DNA of 64,000 bases from Nocardia shimofusensis NBRC 100134 (GCF_001613125.1 NZ_BDBT01000009.1:1-64000); one strand, 5' to 3'. Shown: positions 54,822-64,000, numbered from the stretch's first letter. Notes: generated from the letters alone by a model not told the origin. Numbers and translations: made by a program.

Positions 54822-55631
54822 ATGACCGACAAGACCGTGCTGATCACCGGCGCGGGCGGCGGCCTCGGCGGCGCGACCGCCGAACTGTTCGCCGGCCGGG
54901 GCTGGCAGGTGCTCGCCGCCGACCTGCGTCCGCCGCGGCCCGCGCCGAATCTGATCCCCCTCGCACTCGACGTGACCGACTCGGCCTCGGTCGCCGCGGC
55001 GTCGAAGGCCGCCGAGGAGCACGCGCCCGGCGGGATCGACGCCGTGGTGACCTTCGCCGGAATGATGTTCACCGGCCCGCTGGTCGAGGTCGCCGAGGAG
55101 GATATGCGGCGGATCTTCGAGGTCAATGTGCTCGGCACCTACCGGGTGGTCAAAGCCGCGTTCCCACTGATCCTGCGCGCCCGCGGACGGGTGATCACGA
55201 TCAGCTCCGAGACCGGCTGGCAGAAGGCGCTCATGCTCAACGGCCCCTACGCCATGACCAAGCACGCGATCGAGGCCTACTCCGACGCGCTGCGGCGTGA
55301 GCTGATGTTCCTCGACATCCCGGTCAGCACGGTGCAACCCGGCCCGTTCCGTACCACGATGGTCGAGGGCATCCGCGCCACCTTCGACAAGGCGAAACAG
55401 AACTCGACCTATTTCGCCGAACTCATCGGCAAGGTGGGGGCGATGGCCGAGAAGGAGAACGCGAGCGCCAACGACCCGCAGATCCTCGCCGAGGTGGTGT
55501 GGCGGGCGGCCACCACCGCGCGCCCGCGTAGGCGCTATTCGGTGAAGGCCGATCTCAGCCGGTCACTGATGCACCGGCTGCCGGACGGCCTGCTCGACCC
55601 GCTGTTGAAGAAGCTGCTCGCACCCCGCTGA
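54822..55631 (+). CDS. Short-chain dehydrogenase
   Basis: 269 residues. Cofactor motif LITGAGGGLGGATAELF, Asp in AADLRPP (NAD), catalytic Ser in ITISSETG and YAMTK. The substrate pocket region after the Tyr has TTMVEGIRATFDKAKQ, typical of SDRs for lipid-like substrates. ATG 54822 is after GAAGGATCAATC. Co-transcribed with the old yellow enzyme. Confidence 0.85.
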   Translation: MTDKTVLITGAGGGLGGATAELFAGRGWQVLAADLRPPRPAPNLIPLALDVTDSASVAAASKAAEEHAPGGIDAVVTFAGMMFTGPLVEVAEEDMRRIFEVNVLGTYRVVKAAFPLILRARGRVITISSETGWQKALMLNGPYAMTKHAIEAYSDALRRELMFLDIPVSTVQPGPFRTTMVEGIRATFDKAKQNSTYFAELIGKVGAMAEKENASANDPQILAEVVWRAATTARPRRRYSVKADLSRSLMHRLPDGLLDPLLKKLLAPR

Positions 55632-55646
55632 GTCGGCCGACCCGGG

Positions 55647-56714
55647 TCAGACCGCGTCGGCCCGGGTCTGGTGGGCGCCCGAGGCGATCCGGATCAGTTC
55701 GGCGTTGAACCGGTCGGCGGCCTCGACATTGGCCAGATGCCCGGTCGGCCAGATCTGGTAGTCGGCCAGCGAGCCGGTGGAGTGCAGCGCGTCCACGATC
55801 GGGCGGTTCATCCGCTCCGGCAGGAGCTTGTCGTGCAGGCCGGAGATGACGGTGGTCGGCACCGTGATGTGCTTGGCCGCATCGCCGAGGTGCATCATCG
55901 CCAGCGCGGCCGCGTGCAGGCCGCGGGTCAGTGGGCGGCACGACCGGACGATGTTCATCGCGAAGGCGACCTCGTCGGCGGTGGCGTGCTTGCCCACCAC
56001 CCGGCCGCGCATCGCGTTGTGGAGCAGCGGGTTCACCAGCGGACCGCCCGGCATCGGCACCGGGGCCGACAGCAGGGTCTCGCCGACGACGAGCGGCAGC
56101 CGCAGATCGCGGCCGAGCAGGGTGATCGGCCTCTTGCCCACCACCAGGGGCTTGTTCAGCAGCGGAATGAGATCGGTTTCGCCGCGGATGTTCTGGGCGG
56201 CGGTGTTGGCGAGCACGACCGAGGCGGCGCGCTCGGCGACCTGCTCGGGGTAGCGTGCGGCCCAGGCCTGCACGGTGAGGCCGCCCATGCTGTGCCCGAC
56301 GAGCACGGCGCGGCGGCCGCGCGGCAGGGTGGCGTCGAGGACGGTGTGGAGATCGTCGGCGAGGGTCTGCTCGCTGGGCGCGATCCGGCCCAGGCTGGAT
56401 TCGCCGTGTCCGCGCTGATCGTAGGCGACCACGCGGAACCGATCGGCCAGCGCGTCGATCTGCGGGTTCCAGTACTCGATGCAGCAGCTCCAGCCGTGGA
56501 TGAGCACGATGACGTCGCCGTCGGCCGGACCGTAGCTGCGCACCCGCAGACGCGCGCCGTCGACAGTGGTGACGCGGGTCTTCTCCGAGGGTGTGCTCGG
56601 CTTGTTCAGCGCGGGCGTCGAGTACTTCCGGGACCGCAGGGCGGCCCGGTAGGCAGCGGTCAGCGGCTCGGCGTCACGCACCCCCGCCAGAGTCTTCATC
56701 GACGTCACCAGCAT
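55647..56714 (-). CDS. Alpha/beta hydrolase 2
   Basis: 355 residues. Oxyanion-hole region LIHGWSCCIEYW (with two adjacent Cys), nucleophile elbow GHSMGG near residue 154, acid VISGLHDKLLP and His in WPTGHLANVE. It is the same family as hydrolase 1 in this window (both have a GRG-type loop and QRGHGES/DHRGHGLS). AAAGGAG places ATG 56714. The substrate is unknown. Confidence 0.87.
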   Translation of the reverse strand: MLVTSMKTLAGVRDAEPLTAAYRAALRSRKYSTPALNKPSTPSEKTRVTTVDGARLRVRSYGPADGDVIVLIHGWSCCIEYWNPQIDALADRFRVVAYDQRGHGESSLGRIAPSEQTLADDLHTVLDATLPRGRRAVLVGHSMGGLTVQAWAARYPEQVAERAASVVLANTAAQNIRGETDLIPLLNKPLVVGKRPITLLGRDLRLPLVVGETLLSAPVPMPGGPLVNPLLHNAMRGRVVGKHATADEVAFAMNIVRSCRPLTRGLHAAALAMMHLGDAAKHITVPTTVISGLHDKLLPERMNRPIVDALHSTGSLADYQIWPTGHLANVEAADRFNAELIRIASGAHQTRADAV

Positions 56715-57014
56715 CGCACACTCCTTTGTGTCTACGGTCACGGTACCGCGCGAGCAGGGGTGCTTGCTAGTGCAAGCGCTCGGTCCCGGAAAACCTGACC
56801 TCCGATACTGGGGTACCCGATAATCGGTCCTTCGAAATTTCCGATCAGCCCACAATTTGTCCGGTGGTTCGATGGCGTTCCCCAATGGTTCATCGTGGCG
56901 CGGTTCCGCGGTGCTACCGGCCGTCCGACGACTGTTACCGAGTCGTGAGCGCCGCGGTGTCGCGGTTTCGGGACACGCGCGGTCGGTGGCGCCCGGCCCG
57001 GACGCCCGGCTACC
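56715..57014. other. Intergenic region with an inverted repeat upstream of hydrolase 2
   Basis: About 300 bases without a gene. GCTTGC (56762-56767) and GCAAGC (56772-56777) form a perfect arm pair with a 4-base centre, 48 bp upstream of the hydrolase start and well placed for an operator. The middle part, near 56810-56860, is moderately AT-rich. No terminator or clear promoter for the plus-strand gene is seen. Confidence 0.5.
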
Positions 57015-57512
57015 GTGGGGGAGGTGGAGCCCCCCCTCGAATCTCTTGCCTTCCAGTCACCGGAACCGCAGCCGTGGGGTTCCGCGGGTCGGTCGGCGCC
57101 GGAGGGCCGGGGCGGCTGGAAATCGCTGAGTCTGCCGTTGCTGACCGGCGCCGCGGGCGTGGGCGCGCTGGTGCTGCTGCACGTGCGCGACCCGCATGTC
57201 GAGAACTCCTACGGCATCTGCCCGACCTGGGGACTGTTCGGGGTCTACTGCCCGGGCTGTGGCGGAATGCGCGCGGTGCACAACCTCACCGACGGTCGCG
57301 TGCTCGATTCGTTGCACAGCAACCTGCTCGCGCTGCCGCTGATCGTGCTGTTCTTCTGGTTCGTCGTGGACTGGGCGATCCGGGCCCGGCGCGGCCAGGG
57401 GCCTCGGCTGCCCGCCATCGACCGCACCGTCACAGTGTCGATCTTCGTGTTCATCGCCGCGTACGCGGTACTGCGCAACACCCCGTGGGGGACCTGGCTC
57501 ACCCCCGTGTAG
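57015..57512 (+). CDS. DUF2752 membrane protein
   Basis: 165 residues. A disordered 38-residue lead, then three helices and the family signature CPGCGGMRAVHNL between helices 1 and 2. Function unknown; related proteins occur in many actinobacteria. GTG 57015 or GTG 57024 may be the start. Confidence 0.82.
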   Translation: MGEVEPPLESLAFQSPEPQPWGSAGRSAPEGRGGWKSLSLPLLTGAAGVGALVLLHVRDPHVENSYGICPTWGLFGVYCPGCGGMRAVHNLTDGRVLDSLHSNLLALPLIVLFFWFVVDWAIRARRGQGPRLPAIDRTVTVSIFVFIAAYAVLRNTPWGTWLTPV

Positions 57513-57555
57513 AGCACCTCGCACACACCTCGACCAGAGGAAGGATCGCTCGCCC

Positions 57556-57825
57556 ATGAAGGATTCCGTCGAATCCCGGTCCGAGGACCCCGCCGCCGAA
57601 CCCGCCGCGATCAACGGCCACGAGTTCGCCGACGGCGCGGCCGACTCGCTCCGGGAGCGGGTGCGGGCGAAGCTGCTGCGACAACTGCGCGAGGACGGGC
57701 CGCCCGACACCGAACACGACGATCCGCGCCGCATCTCGGTGGAAGCCGATCTGGACGCCCTCGACAGTGTGGCCGACGGCGACCCGCTGATCGAGGAGCT
57801 CGCCGAGCGCTACCTGGTGTTCTGA
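57556..57825 (+). CDS. Small acidic protein of unknown function
   Basis: 89 residues, hydrophilic: an acidic start, a basic amphipathic helix SLRERVRAKLLRQLRED in the middle and an acidic C-terminus ending ELAERYLVF. ATG 57556 has GAGGAAGGATCG upstream. Follows DUF2752 by 43 bases, so the two are probably one transcript. It converges on the M1 peptidase gene. Confidence 0.6.
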   Translation: MKDSVESRSEDPAAEPAAINGHEFADGAADSLRERVRAKLLRQLREDGPPDTEHDDPRRISVEADLDALDSVADGDPLIEELAERYLVF

Positions 57826-57850
57826 AGCCGCATCCCCCGAAAGCCGCGCG

Positions 57851-59239
57851 CTAGCGGAACGCGCGGGTGCCCGTCCCGCCGTGCGGCGGGAGTTCGGGCA
57901 AGGCGAATTCGCTCAGCCACGCGTCCCACAGCGGGCGCAGCGGCAGGCGGCTGTAATGCCCGGCCAGATCGGTGAACTCCACGGTGGTGACCGAGGAATG
58001 CCGATAGCGGCGGGTCCACTCCCTGAGCAGATCGAAGAACGCGACATCGCCCAGCTCGGTGCGCAGGGCGTGCAGGGTCAGCGCGCCGCGCTTGTAGATC
58101 CGGTCGTCGAACATGAGCGCCGGGCCGGGGTCGCCGAGCAGGATGTTCTGCGGCTCGCGCGACAGATTGTGCCGGGCGGCGCGGGCCAGCCGGTCCGCGC
58201 TCGGCCCGCCGGAGGCCTCCGACCACAGCCATTCGGCGTAACAGGCGAAGCCCTCGTGCAGCCAGATGTCGCGCCACTGCCGGATGGTGAGGCTGTTGCC
58301 GAACCACTGGTGCGCGAGCTCGTGGGCGACCAGTCGTTCCGAACCCCGTCTGCCGTCGCAGTGATTGGCGCCGAAGACCGAGATGCCCTGCGCCTCGATG
58401 GGGATCTCGAGCTCGTCGTCGGTGACCACGACGGTGTAGGCGGCGAAGGGATAGGGACCGAACGCCTCGATGAAGACCTCCATCATGCGCTGCTGGCGGC
58501 CGAAGTCGTGGTCGAAGGCGCTGCGCAGGCGGGGCGGGAGCACCGCCTGCATGGGCACCGGGGACTGGGCGGTGCCGATCCGGTGCTTGCGGTAGGGCCC
58601 GATCTGGATGGTCGCCAGATAGCTCGACATCGGCTCGGCCTGCTCGTAGACCCACGTCGTCTGGCTGGCCTTGATCTGTTTGCGCACCAGCTCGCCGTTG
58701 GCCAGCGCGAAGTAGGGGCTGTCGGTGGTGATCGAGATGCGGTAGCTGGCCTTGGAACTGGGGTGGTCGTCGCAGGGGAACCAGGACGCCGCGCCGTTGG
58801 GTTGGCTGGCGATCAGCGCGCCCTCGGTGAGTTCCTCCCAGCCGACCTCGCCCCACGGGCCGCGCACCGGCCTGGGCGTGCCCGCGTAGAGCACCGTCAC
58901 CGAGAGCACTCCGCCGGCGGGCACCCGCTGTTGCGGAGTGAAGACCAGCTTGCCGTCGCGGTGGGTGTAGCGAGCGGCCTTGGCGCCGTTGACGAACACC
59001 TTCGACACGCTCAGCGACTGCGCCAGGTCCAGCGCGTAGCGCGGCCGCACCGAGGTGGTCACCGCGGTGATCTCGGCGCGCCCGCTGAGCCGGTTGCTCG
59101 CGACCTTGTAGATCAGCTCCAGCTCGTAGCGCGAGACCCGATAGCCGCGGTTGCCGTTCTGCGGGAGATAGTCGTCGATCGGGTCGTCGTAGAACTTCTC
59201 ACCGGTCGAGTACTTCTCGTCGGTCGACTTGCCACCCAT
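57851..59239 (-). CDS. M1-family metalloaminopeptidase, coupled to the Pls-like synthetase
   Basis: 462 residues, short for the family (no C-terminal HEAT domain). Zinc motif HELAHQWFGN near residue 310 with the third ligand Glu in WLHEGFACYAEWLW. GAMEN-like exopeptidase motif is replaced by EAQGISVFG. No signal peptide, so it is probably cytoplasmic. ATG 59239 lies in the stop of the synthetase (TGATG), so the two are made together. In poly-lysine producers an M1-type polymer-degrading peptidase is known next to the synthetase gene, which suggests this enzyme trims or removes the synthetase product. Confidence 0.9.
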   Translation of the reverse strand: MGGKSTDEKYSTGEKFYDDPIDDYLPQNGNRGYRVSRYELELIYKVASNRLSGRAEITAVTTSVRPRYALDLAQSLSVSKVFVNGAKAARYTHRDGKLVFTPQQRVPAGGVLSVTVLYAGTPRPVRGPWGEVGWEELTEGALIASQPNGAASWFPCDDHPSSKASYRISITTDSPYFALANGELVRKQIKASQTTWVYEQAEPMSSYLATIQIGPYRKHRIGTAQSPVPMQAVLPPRLRSAFDHDFGRQQRMMEVFIEAFGPYPFAAYTVVVTDDELEIPIEAQGISVFGANHCDGRRGSERLVAHELAHQWFGNSLTIRQWRDIWLHEGFACYAEWLWSEASGGPSADRLARAARHNLSREPQNILLGDPGPALMFDDRIYKRGALTLHALRTELGDVAFFDLLREWTRRYRHSSVTTVEFTDLAGHYSRLPLRPLWDAWLSEFALPELPPHGGTGTRAFR

Positions 59240-62200
59240 CAGCGTCCCGGCTCCGGCGCGGAGGCCTCCGGGTGCGAGCGGGCCCACGGCGCGATCGGAT
59301 TGCCCCACCAGCTGGTGGACGCGGGCACGGTGTCACCGCGCATGACCAGCGAGGCCGGGCCGACGGTGGCGCCGGCGCCGATGGTCGCGGCGGGCAGGGC
59401 GACGCAGTGCGGGCCGAGGGTGGCGCCCGGTTCCAGGACGACGGTGTCCATGGCCATGATGCGGTCGTGGAACAGATGGGTCTGCACCACGCAGCCGCGT
59501 TCCACGGTCGCGCCGTCACCGAGAGTCACCAGGTCAGCCTCCGGAAGCCAATAGGACTCGCACCATACCCCGCGCCCGATCGTCGCGCCGAGTCCGCGAA
59601 GCCACAGATTGAGCACCGCGGTACCGGTCGCGGCGCGGGCGAACCAGGGCGCGGCGACGGTCTCGACGAAGGTGTCCGAGACCTCGTTGCGCCACACGAA
59701 CGAACTCCACAACGGATGTTCTTCGGCTCGGATCCGGCCCACCAGAAGCCATTTCGCCGCCACCGCGATGGCACAGGCCACCGCGCCCGCGACCAGCAAG
59801 GTCACCCCGCTCAGCAGCGCGGCGACCGGATGACCGAAGGTCCCGGCCAGCCAGGCCAGCGCGAACAACACGCCCAAGCCGATGGCGAAGGTCACCACGA
59901 CCGGGATCAACCGGCAGGTCTCCACGATCGCGCGCGCCACCTTCAGCCGCGGCGACGGGTCGAAAGTGCGCCGGGTGTCGGCGGATTCGGCGGCGCGGCG
60001 CAACCGCACCGGCGGACTGCCCACCCACGACGAACCTGCCTTGGCCTTGGAGGGCGCGGCCGAGAGCACCGCGACCAGACCGTTCTTCGGCACCCGGCGA
60101 CCGGGCGCGGTCATCCCGGAATTGCCGAGGAAGGCGCGCTTTCCGACCTTGGCCTCGCCGATGCGCAGCCAGCCGCCGCCGAGTTCGTAGCCGGCAATCA
60201 TGGTGTCGTCGGCCAGGAACGCGCCGTCGGCGACGGTGGTGAACTTCGGCAGCAACAGCACCGTGGAGGCCTCCACGTGCTTGCCGACCTTCGCGCCGAG
60301 CAGCCGCAGCCAGATCGGGGTGAGCAGGCCCGCGTAGAGCGGGAAGAGGAACGTCCGCGCGCCGTCGAGCAGCCGTTCGGTGGCCCAGACCTGCCATCCG
60401 ATGCGGCTGCGCACCGGATGGTAGCCCTCGGTCAGGCCGAGGGAGAACAGCCGCACCAGCACGATCGTCACCCCCGCGTACCCGGCCAGCGTGATCAGCA
60501 CCGCGGGCGGCAGCGCCCCGTACGCGCCGAGCAGCGCGTCCTCGAGAGTGGTGGTGTCGCGCACGCACCAGGCCAGCCAGCCCGCACCCGCGACCAGCGC
60601 CAGTACGGGCAGCGACGCCAGCCCCATCGAGGTCAGCGCGAAGACGACGATCCAGTGCCTGGCGCGGGCCGGGGTCTCCTCCGGCCAGCGATGGCGGGCC
60701 TTGCCGACCTTCGCCGCGGGTGAGCCCGCCCATTCCTGCCCGCCCTTGATCTTGCCCGCCACCGCCGAGCCCGGCGCGATCTCGGCGCCCTTGCCGATCC
60801 TGGCGCCGGGCATCACGATCGAGCGGGAGCCGACGACCGCGCCCGCGCCGATCTCGATCGGGCCGATGTGCACGATGTCGCCGTCGATCCAGTACCCGGA
60901 CAGGTCGACCTCGGGTTCCACGCAGGCGCCGTCGCCGAGTTCGAGCATGCCGGTCACCGGCGGCAGGGTGTGCAGATCCACGCCCCTGCCGACCCGGGCG
61001 CCGAGCGCCCGCGCGAACGGCACCATGAACGGCGCGCCGGACAGGCTCTCCGCCCCGCTGGCCTCCGACAACCGCACCGCCGCCCACAGCCGCAGGTGCG
61101 TCGAGCCGCCGCGCGGATAGCGGCCGGGCCGCACGCCGCGCAGGAGCAGTCGCGCGCCGAGCACGCACAGCGTCATCCGGCCGATCGGAGTGATGAACAC
61201 CAGGAACGCCAGCAGCGCCCACCACCACGACAGCCGGGGCAGCCAGGGCAGCGAATGCGACCAGGCCGCGACATTGCCGACGATGGCCAGCCAGGTGAAC
61301 CATTGCAGGCCGGTCAGCGTGGTCAGCGGCACGGTCGCCAGCAGCTGGACGAGCTGGGCGCGGCGCGGTGTCGGTTCGACCGTGCGCGTCTCGACCGCCG
61401 CCGCGGGGGCGGACTGCTCCAGAAAGGTCACCAGCGCGCCGAACCTGGGATGGTCGTAGAGGTCGGCGACGGCGACGGTGGGGTAGCGCTCGCGCAGCGC
61501 GGTGACCAGTTGCGCGGCCGCCAGGGAACCGCCCCCGAGGTCGAAGAAGTCGGCGTCGGGATCGGCGACCTCGGCACCGAGGATCGCGTCCCATTGCGCG
61601 GCGACCCAACGGGCCGTCTCGGAGAGCCCGCCGTCGTGGTCGCGTTCGCGTCGCGGCAACGGCCAGGGCAGGGCGTCGCGGTCGACCTTGCCGGAGGTGC
61701 GGGTCGGCATGTCCTCGACCAGCGCCAGTCGCGGTACCAGCGGCGCGGGCAGCTGTCCGGCCAGGATCTCGCGGGCCGCGTGCAGGTCGTAGTCCTGGTC
61801 CGGGCCGGTGAGGTAGCCGATGAGGATCTTGTTGCCCGCCTTGGTGGTTCGGATCGCGGCGGCGGCGGCGGTGACGCCGGGCAGATGCTGCAGCGCGTTG
61901 TCGATCTCGCCGAGTTCGATGCGACGACCGCCCAGCTTGATCTGGTCGTCGGCGCGCCCGAGGAAGACCAGGCCCGCGGCCTCGTTGCGCACCATATCGC
62001 CGCTGCGGTAGGCGCGGTCCCAGCCGAGTCGCGGTGCGGGGGCGTACTTCTCGGCGTCCTTGGCCGGATCGAGGTAACGGGCCAGGCCGACGCCGCCGAT
62101 GACGAGTTCGCCGGATTCGCCCTCCCCGACCGGGGCGCCCTCGGCGTCGACCACCGCGAGATCCCAGCCGTCCAGCGGCAGGCCGATGCGGACCGGGCCC

Positions 62201-63249
62201 TCGCCGGTCAGCGGCGCCGCGCAGGCCACTACGGTCGCCTCGGTGGGGCCGTAGGTGTTCCACACCTCGCGGCAGGTGTCGCCCTCACCCACGACCCGCT
62301 CGGCGAGTTCCGGTGGCACGGCCTCGCCGCCGAAGATCAGCAACCGCACGGCTTCCAGCGCTTCCGGCGGCCAGGTCGCGGCCAGCGTCGGCACCGTCGA
62401 GACCACGCTGATCTCGCGGCGCACCAGCCACGGACCCAGATCCGCGCCGGTGCGCACCAGCGTGCGGGGCGCGGGCACCAGGCACGCACCGTGCCGCCAG
62501 GCCAGCCACATCTCCTCGCAGGAGGCGTCGAAGGCCACCGACAGGCCCGCCAGCACGCGGTCGCCCGGGCCGATCGGCGCGTCCGGCAGGAACAGTCGCG
62601 CCTCGGCGTCGACGAACGCCGCGGCGCTGCGATGGGTGACGGCCACGCCCTTGGGGGTGCCGGTGGAACCGGAGGTGAAGATGATCCAGGCGTCGTCGTC
62701 GAGGGATGGGGGCGCCGGTTCCGGCACGCCGGAACCGACGGCAGGGCGGTCGGCGGGCCGGGAGTCGCCGGCCGCCGCGGCGCCGTCCCGCCGGGTGTCG
62801 ATGTGCGTGGTGTCGAACTGCCGGATCTCGGAACCGGTGACCAGGACCCGGACGCCGGCCTCGCCGAAGACGAGCGTCGCGCGCTCCTCGGGGTCGTCGG
62901 CGTCGACCGGGACGTAGGCCGCGCCCGCGGAGAGGGCGGCGAGAATCGTGACGTAGAGGTGGCGGCTGCCCGAGGGCATCCTGATGCCGACGCGGTCGCC
63001 GCGACGGACCCCGGCTTCGGCGAGTTCCTTTGCCCTGGAAACGATTTCGCTGTGCAGTTCGGCATAGGAGAGAACGGTGTCGCCGTCGTCGATCGCGGGT
63101 GCGTCCGGGTGCGCGGCGATGGTGGCGTCGAGGATGTCGACCAGCGTGCGCGGAGCGGGTGCGCACGCTGCGCGCGAGAGCGGGTCGGGCCGTGACCCCG
63201 GCTCCTGCGGCGCCGCTTCCGTCGCCGCATCGACCTGTGGGTGGAGCAT
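59239..63249 (-). CDS. Pls/PosA-family peptide synthetase (epsilon-poly-amino-acid type)
   Basis: 1336 residues. Adenylation domain (about 30-500) with FTSGSTGTPKGVAVTHRS and NTYGPTEAT; carrier domain near 580-600 with FDLGGGSLAAAQ; then no condensation or thioesterase domain. The C-terminal 700 residues have six membrane helices in three pairs, alternating with three left-handed beta-helix-like acyltransferase domains (hexapeptide runs such as GPIEIGAGAVVGSRSIV). This is exactly the plan of Pls, which makes epsilon-poly-L-lysine, and PosA. The adenylation pocket code that I read from alignment to GrsA is D-A-E-S-I-G-T-V-V-K. ATG 63249 follows AGGAGAGGCAGG. The M1 peptidase is coupled downstream. 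Confidence 0.92.
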   Translation of the reverse strand: MLHPQVDAATEAAPQEPGSRPDPLSRAACAPAPRTLVDILDATIAAHPDAPAIDDGDTVLSYAELHSEIVSRAKELAEAGVRRGDRVGIRMPSGSRHLYVTILAALSAGAAYVPVDADDPEERATLVFGEAGVRVLVTGSEIRQFDTTHIDTRRDGAAAAGDSRPADRPAVGSGVPEPAPPSLDDDAWIIFTSGSTGTPKGVAVTHRSAAAFVDAEARLFLPDAPIGPGDRVLAGLSVAFDASCEEMWLAWRHGACLVPAPRTLVRTGADLGPWLVRREISVVSTVPTLAATWPPEALEAVRLLIFGGEAVPPELAERVVGEGDTCREVWNTYGPTEATVVACAAPLTGEGPVRIGLPLDGWDLAVVDAEGAPVGEGESGELVIGGVGLARYLDPAKDAEKYAPAPRLGWDRAYRSGDMVRNEAAGLVFLGRADDQIKLGGRRIELGEIDNALQHLPGVTAAAAAIRTTKAGNKILIGYLTGPDQDYDLHAAREILAGQLPAPLVPRLALVEDMPTRTSGKVDRDALPWPLPRRERDHDGGLSETARWVAAQWDAILGAEVADPDADFFDLGGGSLAAAQLVTALRERYPTVAVADLYDHPRFGALVTFLEQSAPAAAVETRTVEPTPRRAQLVQLLATVPLTTLTGLQWFTWLAIVGNVAAWSHSLPWLPRLSWWWALLAFLVFITPIGRMTLCVLGARLLLRGVRPGRYPRGGSTHLRLWAAVRLSEASGAESLSGAPFMVPFARALGARVGRGVDLHTLPPVTGMLELGDGACVEPEVDLSGYWIDGDIVHIGPIEIGAGAVVGSRSIVMPGARIGKGAEIAPGSAVAGKIKGGQEWAGSPAAKVGKARHRWPEETPARARHWIVVFALTSMGLASLPVLALVAGAGWLAWCVRDTTTLEDALLGAYGALPPAVLITLAGYAGVTIVLVRLFSLGLTEGYHPVRSRIGWQVWATERLLDGARTFLFPLYAGLLTPIWLRLLGAKVGKHVEASTVLLLPKFTTVADGAFLADDTMIAGYELGGGWLRIGEAKVGKRAFLGNSGMTAPGRRVPKNGLVAVLSAAPSKAKAGSSWVGSPPVRLRRAAESADTRRTFDPSPRLKVARAIVETCRLIPVVVTFAIGLGVLFALAWLAGTFGHPVAALLSGVTLLVAGAVACAIAVAAKWLLVGRIRAEEHPLWSSFVWRNEVSDTFVETVAAPWFARAATGTAVLNLWLRGLGATIGRGVWCESYWLPEADLVTLGDGATVERGCVVQTHLFHDRIMAMDTVVLEPGATLGPHCVALPAATIGAGATVGPASLVMRGDTVPASTSWWGNPIAPWARSHPEASAPEPGR

Positions 63250-63488
63250 CACGTCCTGCCTGCCTCTCCTGAAAACGGTTCGCGTTGTCGTGATCCTTGC
63301 GTGCTCTTGTTGTTCCACAGCAGGGTTACCGAATGGCAAACAGCATGATGGCCCTCTGCCACGGTACCCGTGACGTCTTCGGGAAACAGCCTGCGACCTG
63401 GTGTTTTGACACGCAGATCACAGATCCGCGAGTCTCGGAGAGGGCAGGAGTGCGGACCGGTGGGACGGACCGGCAGGCAGCTGGGGGC

Positions 63489-64000
63489 TCAGCCCTCCAG
63501 TTCGGAGGGCCGGTGGTAGCGGCCGTTGTAGTACAGCAGCGGAGAGGCGGCGGGGCGCTCGCCGGTCTCGTCGTGCACGCGGGTGACCAGGCCGATGAAG
63601 ATCGTGTGATCGCCGATCGCGATGCGCTGATGCACCGCCGCGCGCACCCAGATGGGGGTGCCGTGCAGGACCGGCTCGCCGCTGTCGAGCGTCGTCCACA
63701 GCGAGGTGTCGGAGAAGCGCTCGGTGGCGGCGCGGGAGAAGCGCTGGGCGATGTGGCGCTGGTGCTCGCCGAGAAAGTGGATCACCACCGACTCGGCGGC
63801 CAGCAGGGCCGTCAGGCTCGACGAGGTGTGCGCGATGTTGAACGACACCAGCGGCGGCTCCAGCGACAGCGACGCGAACGAGGTCGCGGTGAAGCCCACC
63901 GGTCCGTTCGCCGAATCGAGGGTGACGACCGTGACGCCGGCCGGGTAGTGCCGCATCGACGCCCGGTACTGGTCGGCGGTGATGCCGCTGACATCGTCGG
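63489..64000 (-). CDS. Flavin reductase-like domain protein, N-terminus beyond the window
   Basis: At least 170 residues. [41 protein letters not shown] is the typical FMN-binding split-barrel start, and [17 protein letters not shown] and [13 protein letters not shown] follow. It supplies reduced flavin to a monooxygenase or is part of one. The frame is open to the last base with no start, so the gene enters from outside. The 239-base gap to the synthetase gene holds no gene. Confidence 0.88.
   Translation of the reverse strand, partial: DDVSGITADQYRASMRHYPAGVTVVTLDSANGPVGFTATSFASLSLEPPLVSFNIAHTSSSLTALLAAESVVIHFLGEHQRHIAQRFSRAATERFSDTSLWTTLDSGEPVLHGTPIWVRAAVHQRIAIGDHTIFIGLVTRVHDETGERPAASPLLYYNGRYHRPSELEG

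Noticed and set aside
63418..63699. A short minus-strand gene at the flavin reductase end
   Set aside because: It is in a different frame of the same strand as the flavin reductase coding sequence; an Arg/Pro-rich shadow.

Overview
High-GC actinobacterial chromosome with mycobacterial-type gene order. The run Fic-like gene / HAD phosphatase / ssd / tad genes / helicase / cspA / topA / holB / tRNA-Thr follows the M. tuberculosis Rv3662c-to-Rv3644c region in inverted orientation. With the lineage-typical genes (MpaB, CaiB/BaiF transferases, LVIVD, Pls/PosA-type synthetase) this points to the Mycobacteriales, most likely Nocardia or a close relative. There is no phage, IS element, CRISPR array or rRNA operon, so this is core plus accessory chromosome.

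1-13.4 kb: start of an acs-like gene at the edge, a Fic-like protein, a HAD hydrolase flanked by two predicted small RNAs (Ms1/MTS2823-like downstream, 6C/B11-like upstream), then a tight-adherence (tad/flp) pilus locus. An NMT1/ThiY-like ABC importer operon splits the tad locus in two. The pilin half begins with a diverged copy of the ssd upstream region, including paired DnaA-box-like sites. At the tadA-tadB junction a tandem duplication made a relay of overlapping mini-ORFs.

13.4-21.1 kb: housekeeping block of DEAD/H helicase, cold-shock protein, topoisomerase I, Pol III delta-prime subunit and tRNA-Thr(CGT). 21.1-27 kb: small secreted protein, MFS exporter, SRPBCC protein, PncC/CinA, two small membrane proteins, and a coupled trio of haem-oxygenase-like diiron protein, methyltransferase and CDGSH protein. 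27-35.7 kb: stress island (SDR, small membrane proteins, desaturase, TetR, DUF5994, large catalase KatE, ArsR/ArsI, CsbD) with several strong terminators and readable operators.

35.8-47.8 kb: a CoA-thioester catabolic regulon. One tightly coupled minus-strand operon carries MaoC, two class III CoA-transferases, aldehyde dehydrogenase, a 44-residue ORF and an acyl-CoA dehydrogenase; a second carries an SDR, thiolase and another acyl-CoA dehydrogenase. A third dehydrogenase and a GntR regulator are divergent. The set could activate an organic acid by CoA transfer and beta-oxidise it. 48-56.7 kb: paired regulator/enzyme units (TetR-MpaB-hydrolase; LVIVD-DUF305; TetR-old yellow enzyme-SDR; hydrolase). 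57-64 kb: small membrane proteins, then a Pls/PosA-type single-module peptide synthetase translationally coupled to an M1 aminopeptidase, resembling the poly-lysine synthetase/degrader arrangement, and a flavin reductase cut by the window edge.

A theme of the window is short tandem duplication exactly at gene ends: tadA/tadB, MaoC/CoA-transferase, the third acyl-CoA dehydrogenase and the old yellow enzyme.
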